Assembly (NCBI RefSeq): GCF_024679245.1 | Contig: NC_090176.1 | Span: 17,508,293-17,572,292, forward strand | DNA: 64,000 bases | Reading direction: 5' to 3' | Origin: Pseudorasbora parva | Taxonomy: Eukaryota > Chordata > Actinopteri > Cypriniformes > Gobionidae | Shown here: positions 11,214 through 21,940 of the stretch, one piece after another | Layout: each line of letters starts with the position of its first letter | Numbering within the stretch: position 1 is the stretch's first letter | The notes under the pieces: generated by a model | Seen by the model: the letters and a program-made list of their open reading frames with translations, nothing else | The model's database searches: none | Told to the model about the DNA's origin: nothing | Position numbers and translations under genes: made by a program

Positions 11214-12640
11214 GTTACAGACGTAATTGAGACATTCCCTATTATAGGAACTCAAGCTGTGTCTCCGCTCTGGGAATGAGAATACCCACGTCCCCATACG
11301 ATCTGGGTGTCTGCCTGTATCATTGTCTAAGGAGCGAGCACACAAGCCCCAGGAGTGGAATTTACGTCCAGTTCGTAGAACCTGACGAAAGTGTGAGGCG
11401 ATGACCACCCTGTCGCGTCACATATATCTTGCAGGGAGGCCCCTGCCAGAAGAGCCTAAGAGGCTGCCGTACCCCGGGTTGAGTGGGCCCGCACAGCCAA
11501 TGGAGAAGGCTGTCCGACCGCCACATAAACAAGTGAGATGGCCTCGACCACCAACTCGCTCATCCTCTGCTTTGACACCAGACATTTCACTGCGTCATCA
11601 CAAATAAAACACACACAATATGCTTACAAAATCCTTTTAATAATATTTGAATAAAGATTGTCAATTCAAAAAAATGTTAATTGTATTAACTCAAATTTTA
11701 AATTTCAATTAACTCAAAAAGGCAACAGGGTAACTTATTTGTTTTAAACATTTTTTTTTAGTGTAGGTCTTGAATCATTATATTGTATACTCAAATTCAG
11801 GCACTGACCCTGGCTCACACATTGGGACACTCTCTTCCATCAACATGACAACATAATTACTGGTATTTATGGTTTATGACAGCAGAACTAATTTCTTTTT
11901 GACTTTATTTTAAAGGGGTTCTTCAGCGCTGTGGAAAGATTAATGTGTATTTAAATTGGGTCATTTATGTAGTAGAAACGTGAAATAATATTTGAATTTG
12001 GTGCCTTCTGGACTGAGAAAAACAAGAAAATATTTTTGGCTCATGTGGATGAAAGACAACAGCTCCCAGAATGCACTTGCTTCGCTGACCTACAAGGGCA
12101 CTCCCAAAGCCACCACTTCTGGATCACTTGCCCACTGTGGAACCGCCCTTATCATTGTTTTTATTTTCATAATATCATTTTCATAAAATAAAATAATTTA
12201 GTTCAGTTAGAGAACAGAAACTACAATTAATAAACTGAACGTGTCTGTTCAATATAATGTGTGTGAACCGAGTGAGTGTCACGACACAAACGCAGCAGGA
12301 GTCAGATTATATTACTAGAGCTGAGGTAAGTGCAGCAGTCATTCACGGCACGTGTTCAGTCTGGCGTGTTTACAGTTCATGCCTTTGCTTTGCCAAGCTT
12401 AACTTTCATAGAAATTAATTTTAAAAGTTGAAACACTCACTTTGCTCGGCACCACTCCGTTTACAGCCGAGTGCTGTAAGTGCGATCTCACCATGGACCG
12501 GTTGAAAATATGCGGAAATAGCTCCTACTGCTGGCTATTGGAGGATTTTTCCAGAAATGAAATGCATAAATCTCTTGTCTCAGGGGGATATGAGGGGTTC
12601 AAGCAAGATCATTCAAATATACTATCGGATTTCTACTGAT
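11214..12640. other. Mixed repeat remnants, no gene seen
   Basis: 11270-11610 is GC-richer and likely part of the preceding repeat. From 11910 a TTAA followed by aggggttcttcagcgctg looks like the left end of another TTAA-type element. Its interior includes ctcccagaatgcacttg and a donor-like gaggtaagtg at 12323. The right end was not found. ORFs here lack any recognisable domain. Confidence 0.35.
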
Positions 12641-12645
12641 AAAGC

Positions 12646-13081
12646 TTAAAGCTACACTGTGTGATATTTTCCCCCATCTAGCGTTGCAAAGGTATACGAC
12701 AATCCAGTGAATATTAGTTTCTGTTCCTCTCAATTCCGATTTCGTTTTAACTCCTACAGTGGCCGATTTAGTGCAAGATTAACATGGCTTCCAGTTCGAC
12801 CTTGTCAATGAGTGCCATCGAGTGTTAAAACGTGAAAAGCGAAGCTTGAATTTACGGGTATGTCCCTCTTTGGCTAATGTACTTTCAAGATGGAGGAGCA
12901 ACATGGCGACCAGCATTCGAACCCCTCACCCGTATGTATTTTCAATGGCATATTATAAACTTACGAGAATACTTTATTACTTGAAAGAAGTAAATATACA
13001 TTAATGAGTACATGTATTTTTGAAAGAACTAAGTGTTTTTAGCTAAGAATAAACTAAAAAAGTTACATAGTGTAGCTTTAA
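12646..13081. mobile_element. TTAA-target TIR element, copy 1 (AGCTACACTGTG ends)
   Basis: It is flanked by TTAA on both sides. Ends AGCTACACTGTG and (complement) AGCTACACTATG mirror each other. The body matches 50267-50717 in reverse orientation. It contains a CAAGATGGAGG YY1-like word and short ORFs without a known domain. It is nonautonomous. Duplication of TTAA fits piggyBac- or Kolobok-like transposition. Confidence 0.8.
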
Positions 13082-14417
13082 TGCTAAATTGCTGAAGTAA
13101 CCCTTTTAAGTACATTATAATAAATAGTTTACTTGTTACATATAGGCCATGTGATGGAAATATTTGATATAATGGCCTCAGAAATTGTAAAAGGGTTATT
13201 TAACATGAAACTACAGAAAAAAAAACGCAGAATAAGGATGTTCAGGTCAAAGACCACCCAAAAAAAGTGCTTAACACAAATAGAAGTCATATGATAGAAC
13301 ATTATAAACCAATCGCCAGAACCAATCACAGTGAAGGAAACTTGAGTGACATTGATTTTCACTCAAGCTGTATTGTTTAAATGTACATGTTTCTTTCTGT
13401 TCAGGAGACTCATTTGGTTGTTGTGACCAGTGATCTCCCGGCCTGTGAATAAAACTTTATTTCAGCAAATAGCAACTTGGGAGTGGTGTCAGTTTGCTAC
13501 GTAGCTGAGGAATAGAAGTACTAAAGATTCTGCGCTCAATAGATCACAGCAGAGACAGTAATAGTGTTGGAAGACTACAGAGACGTCCTCCAGGTGAGGC
13601 TATAATACGAAAGTATTAAGGATCCTGCAGAGACCAGCGTACTGCTGAGAAGGACGGTGACAGTGTATAGATGCTAAAGATCTGTGTGCTCACGTGTGTT
13701 TGAGTCAACGCTAGTGATAGTAGCTTCTCGACGGGACGCCATCACTTTACTTCGAGAGGCGAATTACCTCGAAGGATTGAAATTGTGTTAGATGTATTCG
13801 AGAAGGGGATTACCTCGAGATACTTTAGTTTTATATCAACAACTGTGAGTTGTTTTGAATTGTTCGTGGTGAAGTCAGATATTCGTATTGAGAATTTCCA
13901 CGACAGCCACATGCAACATTTTTAGCATAACTTGTACCTAACGTGTAATTTATTACCTGTCTAGTGATGTATGTTTATGCTGAAATATAAATGAATACTG
14001 GTTTGTATTTAAAATATTTATTGCATTATGTTTCACACTTCAGAAAAGCAAAATAGTGAGCATCAATGCCCTCTGATTTTCACGGTGCATTGTGGGACTT
14101 TTTAAGGAGTGACCGTTTCAGTGCACTGGTATGATTTTGCAGCCATTAAAATGGCTGACTCCCTGATCCCTGTCCTGACTACTGAACTAGGGTGCTGATT
14201 GAGACACATACAAAATGTGCAAATTGGTAAGAGAGCCACTGTTCTAAAAAAACAAAAGTTACTGAAATTATTTGAAGGGTGGAACATTTGATCTTTTTAG
14301 CATCTGTAAGTGTACTTTGGCATGTCCTTTAAAAAAAACTGGTTGGTTTTACAAACTACATTAACCCCAAAATTATATTGTTACGATATGATTTTAACAA
14401 TTTTCTTAATTATTGAT

Positions 14418-14420
<3 letters not shown>
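13082..14420. other. Intergenic stretch with a possible LTR-like fragment
   Basis: Near 13385-13520 the text tgaataaaactttatttcag followed by a gtggtgtcag... run looks like a retroviral-type R/U5 with a polyadenylation signal. The following 400 bases contain repeated gagacag/cgaga words. No ends, primer-binding site or coding sequence are visible, so this is only suggestive. The rest shows nothing I can name. Confidence 0.25.

Positions 14421-14422
<2 letters not shown>

Positions 14423-14456
<34 letters not shown>
14423..14456. repeat. (AC)n microsatellite
   Basis: About 17 AC units lie just downstream of the Ig pseudogene 3' end. Confidence 0.9.
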
Positions 14457-14458
<2 letters not shown>

Positions 14459-14478
14459 ATACAGAGCCTGTACTTATA

Positions 14479-14484
14479 TTTATT
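14479..14484 (-). terminator. Polyadenylation signal of Ig gene copy 2
   Basis: The minus-strand AATAAA lies about 120 bases beyond the stop codon of the last exon of copy 2. Confidence 0.5.
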
Positions 14485-15284
14485 ATTGCGATGGTCCCTT
14501 TCTGTAACTCATGAAAACGACTGAAAAACATCTTCCTGTATTGAGATGTTCATCTGATCAGCAACAGACACATAAACTTGTGTCTTGAGAAGGAAAGATC
14601 ACGTTCATGAAACTGTTTGAAGACTGTAGACCTGATGAAAACAAAGATAAAACGAGTCAAACACACACAACATTTCAGCCCCTGTGCAAAATTCTGTGCA
14701 ATTCATAAATTATCATATAATTGATTAATATAAATTATACTATTATCAAGATATAAATGAATATTTATAATTAATGTAAATAATAATTATCTTTTAAAAT
14801 GTGTTATGTTAGCAGTTGTGTCCAGTGATAGACAGGGACAGTGAACAGGATGATGAAGGTGTGAAGTTGAACTGACTTACACAGGCTGTTAATGTGTGTT
14901 TGTCACAGTCAGAGATCATCTTCACCTATGCAGTTCATGCACGCATAGAAAGAAAACACATCACAGGAAATGTAACTTCTCAATTGGGAACATGTATAAA
15001 AGCCCAATAATAACCTGTGGCGTGGTAAATATACTTACATCCTCCTTATGTGGTCCAGAGATGGTCCTCTGCCGCAATTTCCTATTACAATGATAAAGCA
15101 TTTGGAGAACAACAGAATGTCTTTTAAAACAAAATCTCAGTTTACTTTATTTGCCCATCAACAGTTTAATGTGATTGAATTTACATTTTATAAATGGTTG
15201 ACTAATTTAGCTAGCATTTTATATATCCTAAATACAAGTTTGAATGAAGATTGAATGTTTGGGTCCTGGACAAGTGTTAAATAA

Positions 15285-15792
15285 TACAACCCCAAATCAG
15301 AAAGAGTTGGGACAGTTGGGAAAACGCAAATAAAAAAAGATTTCTAAATTTACTTTGACTTGTATTTCATTGCAGATAATATGAACACAAAATATTTAAT
15401 GCCTGGTCAACTTCATGTCATTTGTAAATATGCATTCCTGTCATTCAGACCAAGTTGGGACAGGAGCAATTTAGGACTAGTAATGAGGTAAAATGGTTAA
15501 ATAATGATGTGATTTGAAACAGGTTGTGTCAACAGGTGATTGTAATTATGATTTGGTACAAAAGCAGTATCCAAGAAAGATCTAATCCTTTAGGAGCAAA
15601 GATGGGCAGAGGATCGCCAGTTTGCCAACAAATATGTATGAAAATTATTGAAATGTTTAAAAACAATGTTCCTCAAAGAAAGATAGGAAGAGATTTGGAT
15701 ATTTCACATTCAACAGTGCATAACATAATTACAAGATTCAAGGAATCTGGAGGAATTTCAGTGCGTAAAGGACAAGGCCGCAAATCTCAGAT
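15285..15792 (+). mobile_element. Tc1/mariner element fragment, 5' part
   Basis: It begins TACAACCCCAAATCAG, a Tc1-type terminus. At 15602 a frame opens (MGRGSPVCQQ...) giving the N-terminal paired-like helix-turn-helix of a Tc1 transposase. Recognisable pieces are KIIEMFKNNVPQRKIGRDL, STVHNIITRFKESGG and a GRKS linker. The match stops abruptly near 15792, and the catalytic DDE part is absent. It lies in the large intron of the Ig pseudogene, in the opposite orientation. Confidence 0.8.
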
Positions 15793-17280
15793 TTTGGTGA
15801 CATCATCGCAGACTTCACTTTCTTGTCAAATCTTCTGTCCAATCAAAATGCTCTCTAGAATCTAAAGCCCGCCCCCTTACACTGCTGAAGCTGCGGCTAA
15901 AATCGGTCAGTTGTTAACACACATTTACTAATTTCTACATGGTGAAAGGCACATAGCACACTATATATGTGATAGGAAATGATTCAGTGTAAATATGCTT
16001 TCATTTGAGGCAAATAAAGTCTGTTTTCACGTTAGTTTAACGCACCGCCTCGCACACATCCCAACGTTTCTGTTGCGTGTGGCTCGGGGGGCGCGGGGCG
16101 GCTGCGTGGCGTTTTCTCTGCCTTTGCACACCAGAAGCGTGTCTGACGCGGCGCTGCTGCTGCTATTAATGTACAGGGAAGCCCTATACTTCATGTTAAA
16201 TATAAATATATTGCCTATTGATACAGCAAAGACAACGTCGGCAGTAGCCTATTGAGCACATATCTATTATTATTGACGGTATTGACAAAATAGGCTACAG
16301 AATATTTCCTTCTGTTATTGACAGGTTTAATATTTCAAAATCGTTAATTATGTTGTTTTTTATTATTACAATTAGGCCTATATCTGCATTTATGTTAACC
16401 TACAGACTTTCAAACATGAAAATGTCATTTATTAATATGTATTCGTGTCAAAATGGCATATAAACATCTTTTCCTATTCTATTTTGCCTGGAAACACTTC
16501 CAACATGCTTGCGTGTCGCGTGAAAAATAGGCGTCTCTTCTATTTGAAGCATGCACGCGTTGACCACGTGTCACGCAGGCAGTATGCAAGCATGTTACAC
16601 TAATGCTCACAAATCATTAATTTATAATAGTAAAACTTCTTTTCATGTACTCGCAATGTTTTATTGTCATGTTTATCAAACTAAAACTGATAAAAACCGT
16701 TGACAACACTTCATTGATAGTGTATGTTTATATGTTAAACATTAATCTTGTCCAAATAGACGCTTTATTAAGCAGTACATAAAGTATTGAATGAAAATAT
16801 CATTAAAACATCTGTGTGTTTGAGAAATATTGCATTTAATTAACTTCAGCTGTGATAAAGTTTGCAAACACAGCACCACGGTAAGCAGAAAGTGTCCGAC
16901 TTCACGTCTCCGTTTGCTGCTCCTCCCCGCCTGCACTCGGCTACTCTCGCCGATCGCATGCATCCAGCCGTAGCCGATGTCGAACACACCTATTGAATAA
17001 TGCGGCGCGTTCCAAAGCACTTCAGTGGGCCTTTAATGAAAATAACTTTTGCAGACAAAGTTGGATATTTCTACTCATTTTAAACAGGAGGTCAAGGAGC
17101 TGCAATACATGTCAGAGTACATGTCAAATCTAAGAAATGTAGAATTTTTTTTTTTTTTTTTTTTTTAAATCAATATCTCAATCACCTCCCTAGTTCAGTA
17201 GTCAGGGCACTGACCAGGACAGGTCAATGAGCTGACTCCCTGATCAGTGCCTTGACTACTGAACAGGGAGCTGATTGAGA
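15793..17280. other. Unclassified repeat-like insert within the Ig pseudogene intron
   Basis: There is a GC-rich patch with many CpGs at 16075-16160 and another at 16890-17010. The edges (gatttattttggtg-like left, gggcctttaatgaa right) suggest a nonautonomous element. At 17140-17170 there is a T-run, then two short copies of the phrase tagtcaggcactgac/agtgccttgactactgaac in inverted order (17200-17265). No coding function is supported. Confidence 0.35.
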
Positions 17281-18686
17281 CGCACCCAATGTCTCTCACC
17301 TGTGAATGCAGATGCTGATAGTGATTATCAGACAGACCATAATGACTCCAGAACATGAGACGATTAGAGCGGCATTTCTCTGGGTGACGCTGGTCTGTTT
17401 TCTGAAAAGAGTCAAACTCAGATGATGTCAACCGGCACTACTAGATACTAGTCACTGATTAAAACATACTTATAGTGCACTTGTCTGTAAAGAAAACAAA
17501 TCCAGCAACTGAAATCATGTAATAACCTGTTATTGTTAATGTCCATCTTATCATTGCTGGATTACAGGTGTAGTTTCCTGCATCAGACGCTTGTATTTGA
17601 TGTATTTTTAATTCTCTTGGAGCTGATGGGTTGATGTGAATCCTGTCTGAGCTGAAGTTTCTCATAGTTTTGTTACTGGTCGAGTCATAACTAAAAATAG
17701 AAGAGTTGTACATTTTTCCATGTGAAATCTTCATCAAATAGGGTTTTGTTGCAGTGAAGTGTAACTGTTTCCCCCACAAACACTGTTTTGTTGATGTGCT
17801 GCTGAATCTTTTGCTCTTGATTTGATTTGGAACAATCTGATAAAAAGATAGAAAATCACAATCACTGCAGTTTTTACAGTAAATAAAAGTAATGGTAAAC
17901 TTGTCTGTAAAGAAAACAAATCCAGCAACTGAAATCATGTAATAACCTGTTATTGTTAATATCCATCTTATCGCTGCTGGAAAACAGGAGTAGTTTCCTG
18001 CATCAGACGCTTGTATTTGATATATTTTTAATTCTCTTGGAGCTGCTGGGTTGATGTAAATCCTGTTTGAGCTGAAGTTTGTCTTAGTTATGTTAATATC
18101 AGGCACCTGCCTAAAAATAACAGAGTTGTTCATTTTCCATGTGAAATCATCATCATATGAGGTTTTGTTGCAGTGAAGTGTAACTGTTTCTCCCACAAAC
18201 ACTGTTTTGTTGATGTGCTGCTGAATCTTTTGCTCTTGATTTGATTTGGAACAATCTGATGAAAAGACAGAAAATCAAACATCTACTAAAGCCCTGGATG
18301 CTAACATTGTGAAAACAACTTCACTGTCATCATGCAGTAGAAAAACTTGACAAATGTGCAAAAACTCATCAGACAGTCTTCATGGTGCTTAATTTTTAAA
18401 CCTGATAAAAAACGCACACACATTAGGATACAACTTTATTCAACACTTTATTCTAAACCGCTTAATTGTAAAATTTGATTAAAATTATAGTCATCAAATT
18501 ATGTTGGACTTTATACACCCATACATGCAAAGAGTACAGCTTTGTGATGAAGGCATCATAAAACAAGTGATGAGAGGAAAGAAATGTTGGTCTTAAATCA
18601 GTACCTGTGTAAGTCAGGAGAATAATGACGACACAGAGATCCAGATGAAAAATCCTGGCCTGAAAATTTGCCATAACAGACACTTA

Positions 18687-19751
18687 GGGTGCGTTCACAC
18701 TTGTAGTTCGGTTCGTTTGGTTAGTTTGGTCCGGACCAAAAAACAAAAACAAACATAATAGTCCTGGTCCGCTTAGCGTTCACACGGGCATTTTTAACAG
18801 CGAACCTAAAGTTACCGAACCAAAGGCACAGGGAGACGCTCACAACCTGATTGGTCGGTTTATATGACGTAGGAGCTCGTTTACCGAACATGCAAAACAA
18901 TGCTGTGTGCGGACTACACGCGCGGGCATTTTATGCGTGTACATATGGCATTATTTTTTACCAGAGAACTCATGAAGAGCTCATGAAATGTTCACAACAT
19001 TCAAAACAACGCTGTGTGCTGGATTAAACGCGGTCATTTTATGCGTGTAACACATATGGCATTATTTTTTTTACCAGAGAACTCATGAAGAGCTTATGAA
19101 ATGTTCAAAACAACGCTGTGTGCTGGATTAAACGCGATCATTTTATGCGTGTACATGTGGCATTATTTTTACCCGCTGAGAACTCATGAAGAGCTCATAA
19201 AATGTTCAAAACATTCAAAACAGCAGCAGGATTTCCTCCGTTGTGCAAAAGAGACGGCCGTTCTGTCGTCTGTACCTGCTAATAATGGGCAACACAGGAA
19301 CTTTGATGAGAAGAGCCAGGTATGCTTTTTGTGTGTTTTTTCTAGCATTTTCGAAACATGCTCGTCAGATCAAATATTGATGAGGCTCTTCCTCGTTGCT
19401 CTACGTTTGCCCTCTAACGTTAAAGTTACTCATTTTGGATAACGTACACCGATCTTTCCGCGTCGTCAAATCAGCTGCATTATGCGTGGCATCTTGTGAC
19501 ATTATACATCCGGTTTTTGGTCCGTTTACATGTCTTTGGTCCGTGTTGCGTTCATATATCAATCGAACCGCACCAGAGTTCGTTTGGAAGCGGACCGAGA
19601 CCCATCTTTTTAGCGGTCTCGGTCCGCTTGTTTGGTGCGCACCAGAGTTCGGGTGGCAGCGTTCACATATGTTCAAATGAACCGCACTAACCGATCAACC
19701 GCACCAGGGTTCGTTTTAATCGAACCAAACATGACAAGTGTGAACGCACCC
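18687..19751. mobile_element. Harbinger-like nonautonomous element at the Ig pseudogene start
   Basis: Ends GGGTGCGTTCACACTTGT and the complementary ACAAGTGTGAACGCACCC are perfect inverted repeats. TTA flanks both sides (18684-18686 and 19752-19754). Copy 1 has the uninterrupted site (cactcagttt), confirming insertion. A 3-bp TTA/TWA duplication fits PIF/Harbinger. Inside are about 60-bp direct repeats (tttatgcgtgta...cat, three times between 18925 and 19165) and further GGTTCG-type inner inverted repeats. The insertion is only about 10 bases from the start codon, so it separates the ATG from its conserved 5' flank. Confidence 0.85.
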
Positions 19752-19754
19752 TTA

Positions 19755-19935
19755 GTTTAAGAGCTGTGAAGGAGGATAAACTGTCGTGCTGTCCGCCCAG
19801 TATCTTTAAGGCTTGTAGACGTGATGTGGAGACTCAACTAGTAAAAGAAAAGACAGCGGGCCATGCCTATAAGACAGCTGATGAGCATAACATACAAGAG
19901 TATTGGACATAAAAAGCACATTATCATTTATAAAG
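19755..19935 (-). promoter_or_regulatory. Displaced 5' flank of Ig gene copy 2
   Basis: It is homologous to 3718-3870, including gcctataagacagctg. It is now 1.07 kb from the start codon because of the intervening element. Confidence 0.45.
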
Positions 19936-20003
19936 TATATAGTTTGGTAAAATCATTTGTCTACATGTTTTTTTTTATTTGTTTTTTGTTTTACCTAAAT
20001 ATA

Positions 20004-20136
20004 ATCCTCACATGAATTACTTATATAATGATAGTATACTCTGATTATGTTTGTGCTCTTATCTGCAGTGACCTTTGAAACCACAGAGCTCATTTCCCAC
20101 AGAAGAACTGTCACATCCTGTCACTATCTACCGCGT
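20004..20136. repeat. Duplicated upstream block, copy 2
   Basis: This is the counterpart of 8891-9019, including ctctgcagtgacctttgaaa and tttcccacagaagaactgtc. It marks the upstream limit of the Ig-gene duplication. Confidence 0.7.
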
Positions 20137-20293
20137 TTACTTGTTCATGTTCTGCTTTGTGTTTAATTACTTCTTTTCTATATTTCTATATGTTCTATAT
20201 TATTTTCTATATTAAATTTCTGCTCTGGCTTACTGCTGAATATTACTGTTGAAACTAAGTATTGCTCTGCTTTATAAAGATCTGCAGCTTTTA

Positions 20294-20898
20294 TTAAAGG
20301 TCCCGTTCTTCGCGATTCCATCTTTCAAACTTTAGTTAGTGTGTAATGTTGCTGTTAGAGCATAAATAATACCTGTAAAATTATAATGCTCAAAGTTCAA
20401 TGCCAAGCGAGCTATTTAACAGAAGTTCCCTTTCAAAGCATACAGTGAACGGCCGGTTTGGACTACAGCCCTACACTTCCTTCATGAATGACGTCCCTAG
20501 AACTGTTTGTTGACTAACCCTCCGCCCACAAGAACACGTAAAAAAGGTGGTGTGGTCTTGTTGCTCTCCCACGTGGAGAAGAGCGCGCATTCAGCGCTTG
20601 CATCTCCCCGTTATGGTAAGAGGCGGGACCTTTCCGGGCAAAGTGCGCTAAGCTGCTGTCCAATCACAACACGGGAAGCGCTGACCCAATACGAACTCGC
20701 TACGTATTTCTGAAGGAGGGACTTCATAGAAAAAGGAAATCATCAGGCCGTTTTAGGACAGAGGAAACAGCGCTGTACAGATAAGTAAATTGTGTGAAAA
20801 TACACGTTTTTTTTACACGCGAAACATGAACTCATGTTATATTGCCCACTGTAAACATAATCAAAGCTTCGAAAACACGTGAAGAATGGGACCTTTAA
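20294..20898. mobile_element. TTAA-target TIR element (AGGTCCCGTTCTTC ends)
   Basis: TTAA at both borders, with ends AGGTCCCGTTCTTC and (complement) AGGTCCCATTCTTC. The interior is CpG-bearing with CCAAT text (gtccaatcacaac), and no transposase is seen. Its right TTAA is shared with the next element. Confidence 0.8.
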
Positions 20899-21224
20899 AG
20901 GGATAGTTGACTTTAAAATGAAAATTCTGTCAACCTTTACTCACCCTCAAGTTGTTTCAAACCTCTATGAATTTCTTTCTTCAGCTGAACACAAGGGAAG
21001 ATATTTTGAAGAATGTCAGTAAGGAAAAAGTTGATTGACTTCCATAGTATTTTTTTTTCCTACTATGGAAGTCAATGGCTCCATTTAACTGTTTGCTTAC
21101 TGACATTCTTCAAAATATCTTCCCTTGTGTTCATCTGAAGAAAGAAATTCATACAGGTTTGAAACAACTTGATGGTGAGTAAAGGATGACAGAATTTTCA
21201 TTTTAAAGTCAACTATCCCTTTAA
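20895..21224. mobile_element. Foldback MITE (Angel-like)
   Basis: The whole 330-bp unit is one long inverted repeat. The first half (agggatagttgactttaaaa..) is complementary to the second, with a centre at aagttgattgacttccatag/ctatggaagtcaatgg. TTAA flanks both sides. Such foldback MITEs are abundant in cyprinid genomes; the family name is from memory. Confidence 0.8.
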
Positions 21225-21390
21225 GGCTTTGCTCAATAGACATCTCTGGCATATCTGTATCCTTGTCAACCAAATTTACATTCTAATTAAGATTGGCCAT
21301 AACAACAAAGTCAGTTACATAAAACCATAGATTGGTCTAATTTTGAATCTGAAAAAAAGATTTATTAGTCTTTGGTACACACAAGCTGTC

Positions 21391-21800
21391 TTAAAGGTGT
21401 CATGAACTGGCTTTTTATTTTTGTATTGTTGTTTGTGGTCAACTAATGACGTTTGTGTGGTTTTTACATTCAAAAACATCATAAATAAGTAATAGGCTAT
21501 TTTTTACACTGGTTTTGAGGCTCTCTCCTGAACGCTGGGTTTTGATGGGCGTGCAGCACTGGAGACTTGGAAGTAAACACCCACGGCTAGGATTGGATAA
21601 GATTTGCATATTAAATGAGCTTCAGCTCCCCTGTCGGTTCAGTTCACATGAGGGAGGGATTGTTTTGAAAGCAGCAACCAGCATGATTCTCTCAACCACG
21701 GGGCTCGTAAACGTCTTTTTCAAACAAACTGTTGATGTTACGGAACAACTTAAGGAAATGGGTACGAGGGCTCAAGTGATGATAACTGAAGATTCATTAT
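21391..21800. mobile_element. Left part of another TTAA-type element
   Basis: TTAA then AGGTGTCATGAACTGGC begins a block with a classic left terminus for this class. The matching right terminus is not found before the next repeat, so it is truncated or interrupted. The 95-codon ORF in it (21515-21802) has no recognised domain. Confidence 0.45.
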
Positions 21801-21940
21801 AAAATAAACATAATACAAAACAAACACCCACGAGGGGGCAAAACACATAAAACATAAACCAAAACCTCAAACATATCAATGCGGGGAACCCCGGGGAAAC
21901 GGGGAGAGTTAGACATAACGATGATCTGACAAAGACTGAA

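Larger units (their letters stand above)
14605..18674 (-). pseudogene. Ig-superfamily gene copy 2, two Ig exons, disrupted
   Basis: Exons corresponding to copy 1 are 18674-18605 (signal peptide), 18255-17947 (Ig exon A), 17836-17527 (Ig exon B), 17401-17300 (TM), 15081-15039, 14925-14881 and 14631-14605. Splice borders are kept. Ig exon A differs from the copy 1 Ig exon by about one base in 309. Exon B is clearly diverged and is 310 nt because of an extra A near 17715, after the TGG of the core Trp; the frame then hits TAG. The TM exon lacks 7 bases near 17365 relative to copy 1 and reaches TAA before the membrane helix. The intron before the tail exons holds about 2 kb of transposon sequence (15285-17280). 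A Harbinger-like element lies just upstream of the ATG. Skipping exon B would give a short secreted single-Ig protein, but with two lesions a pseudogene is more likely. Confidence 0.8.

Noticed and set aside
16075..16160. CpG-rich patch as a promoter
   Set aside because: It is short, sits inside a repeat-like insert in the pseudogene intron, and has no downstream exon.
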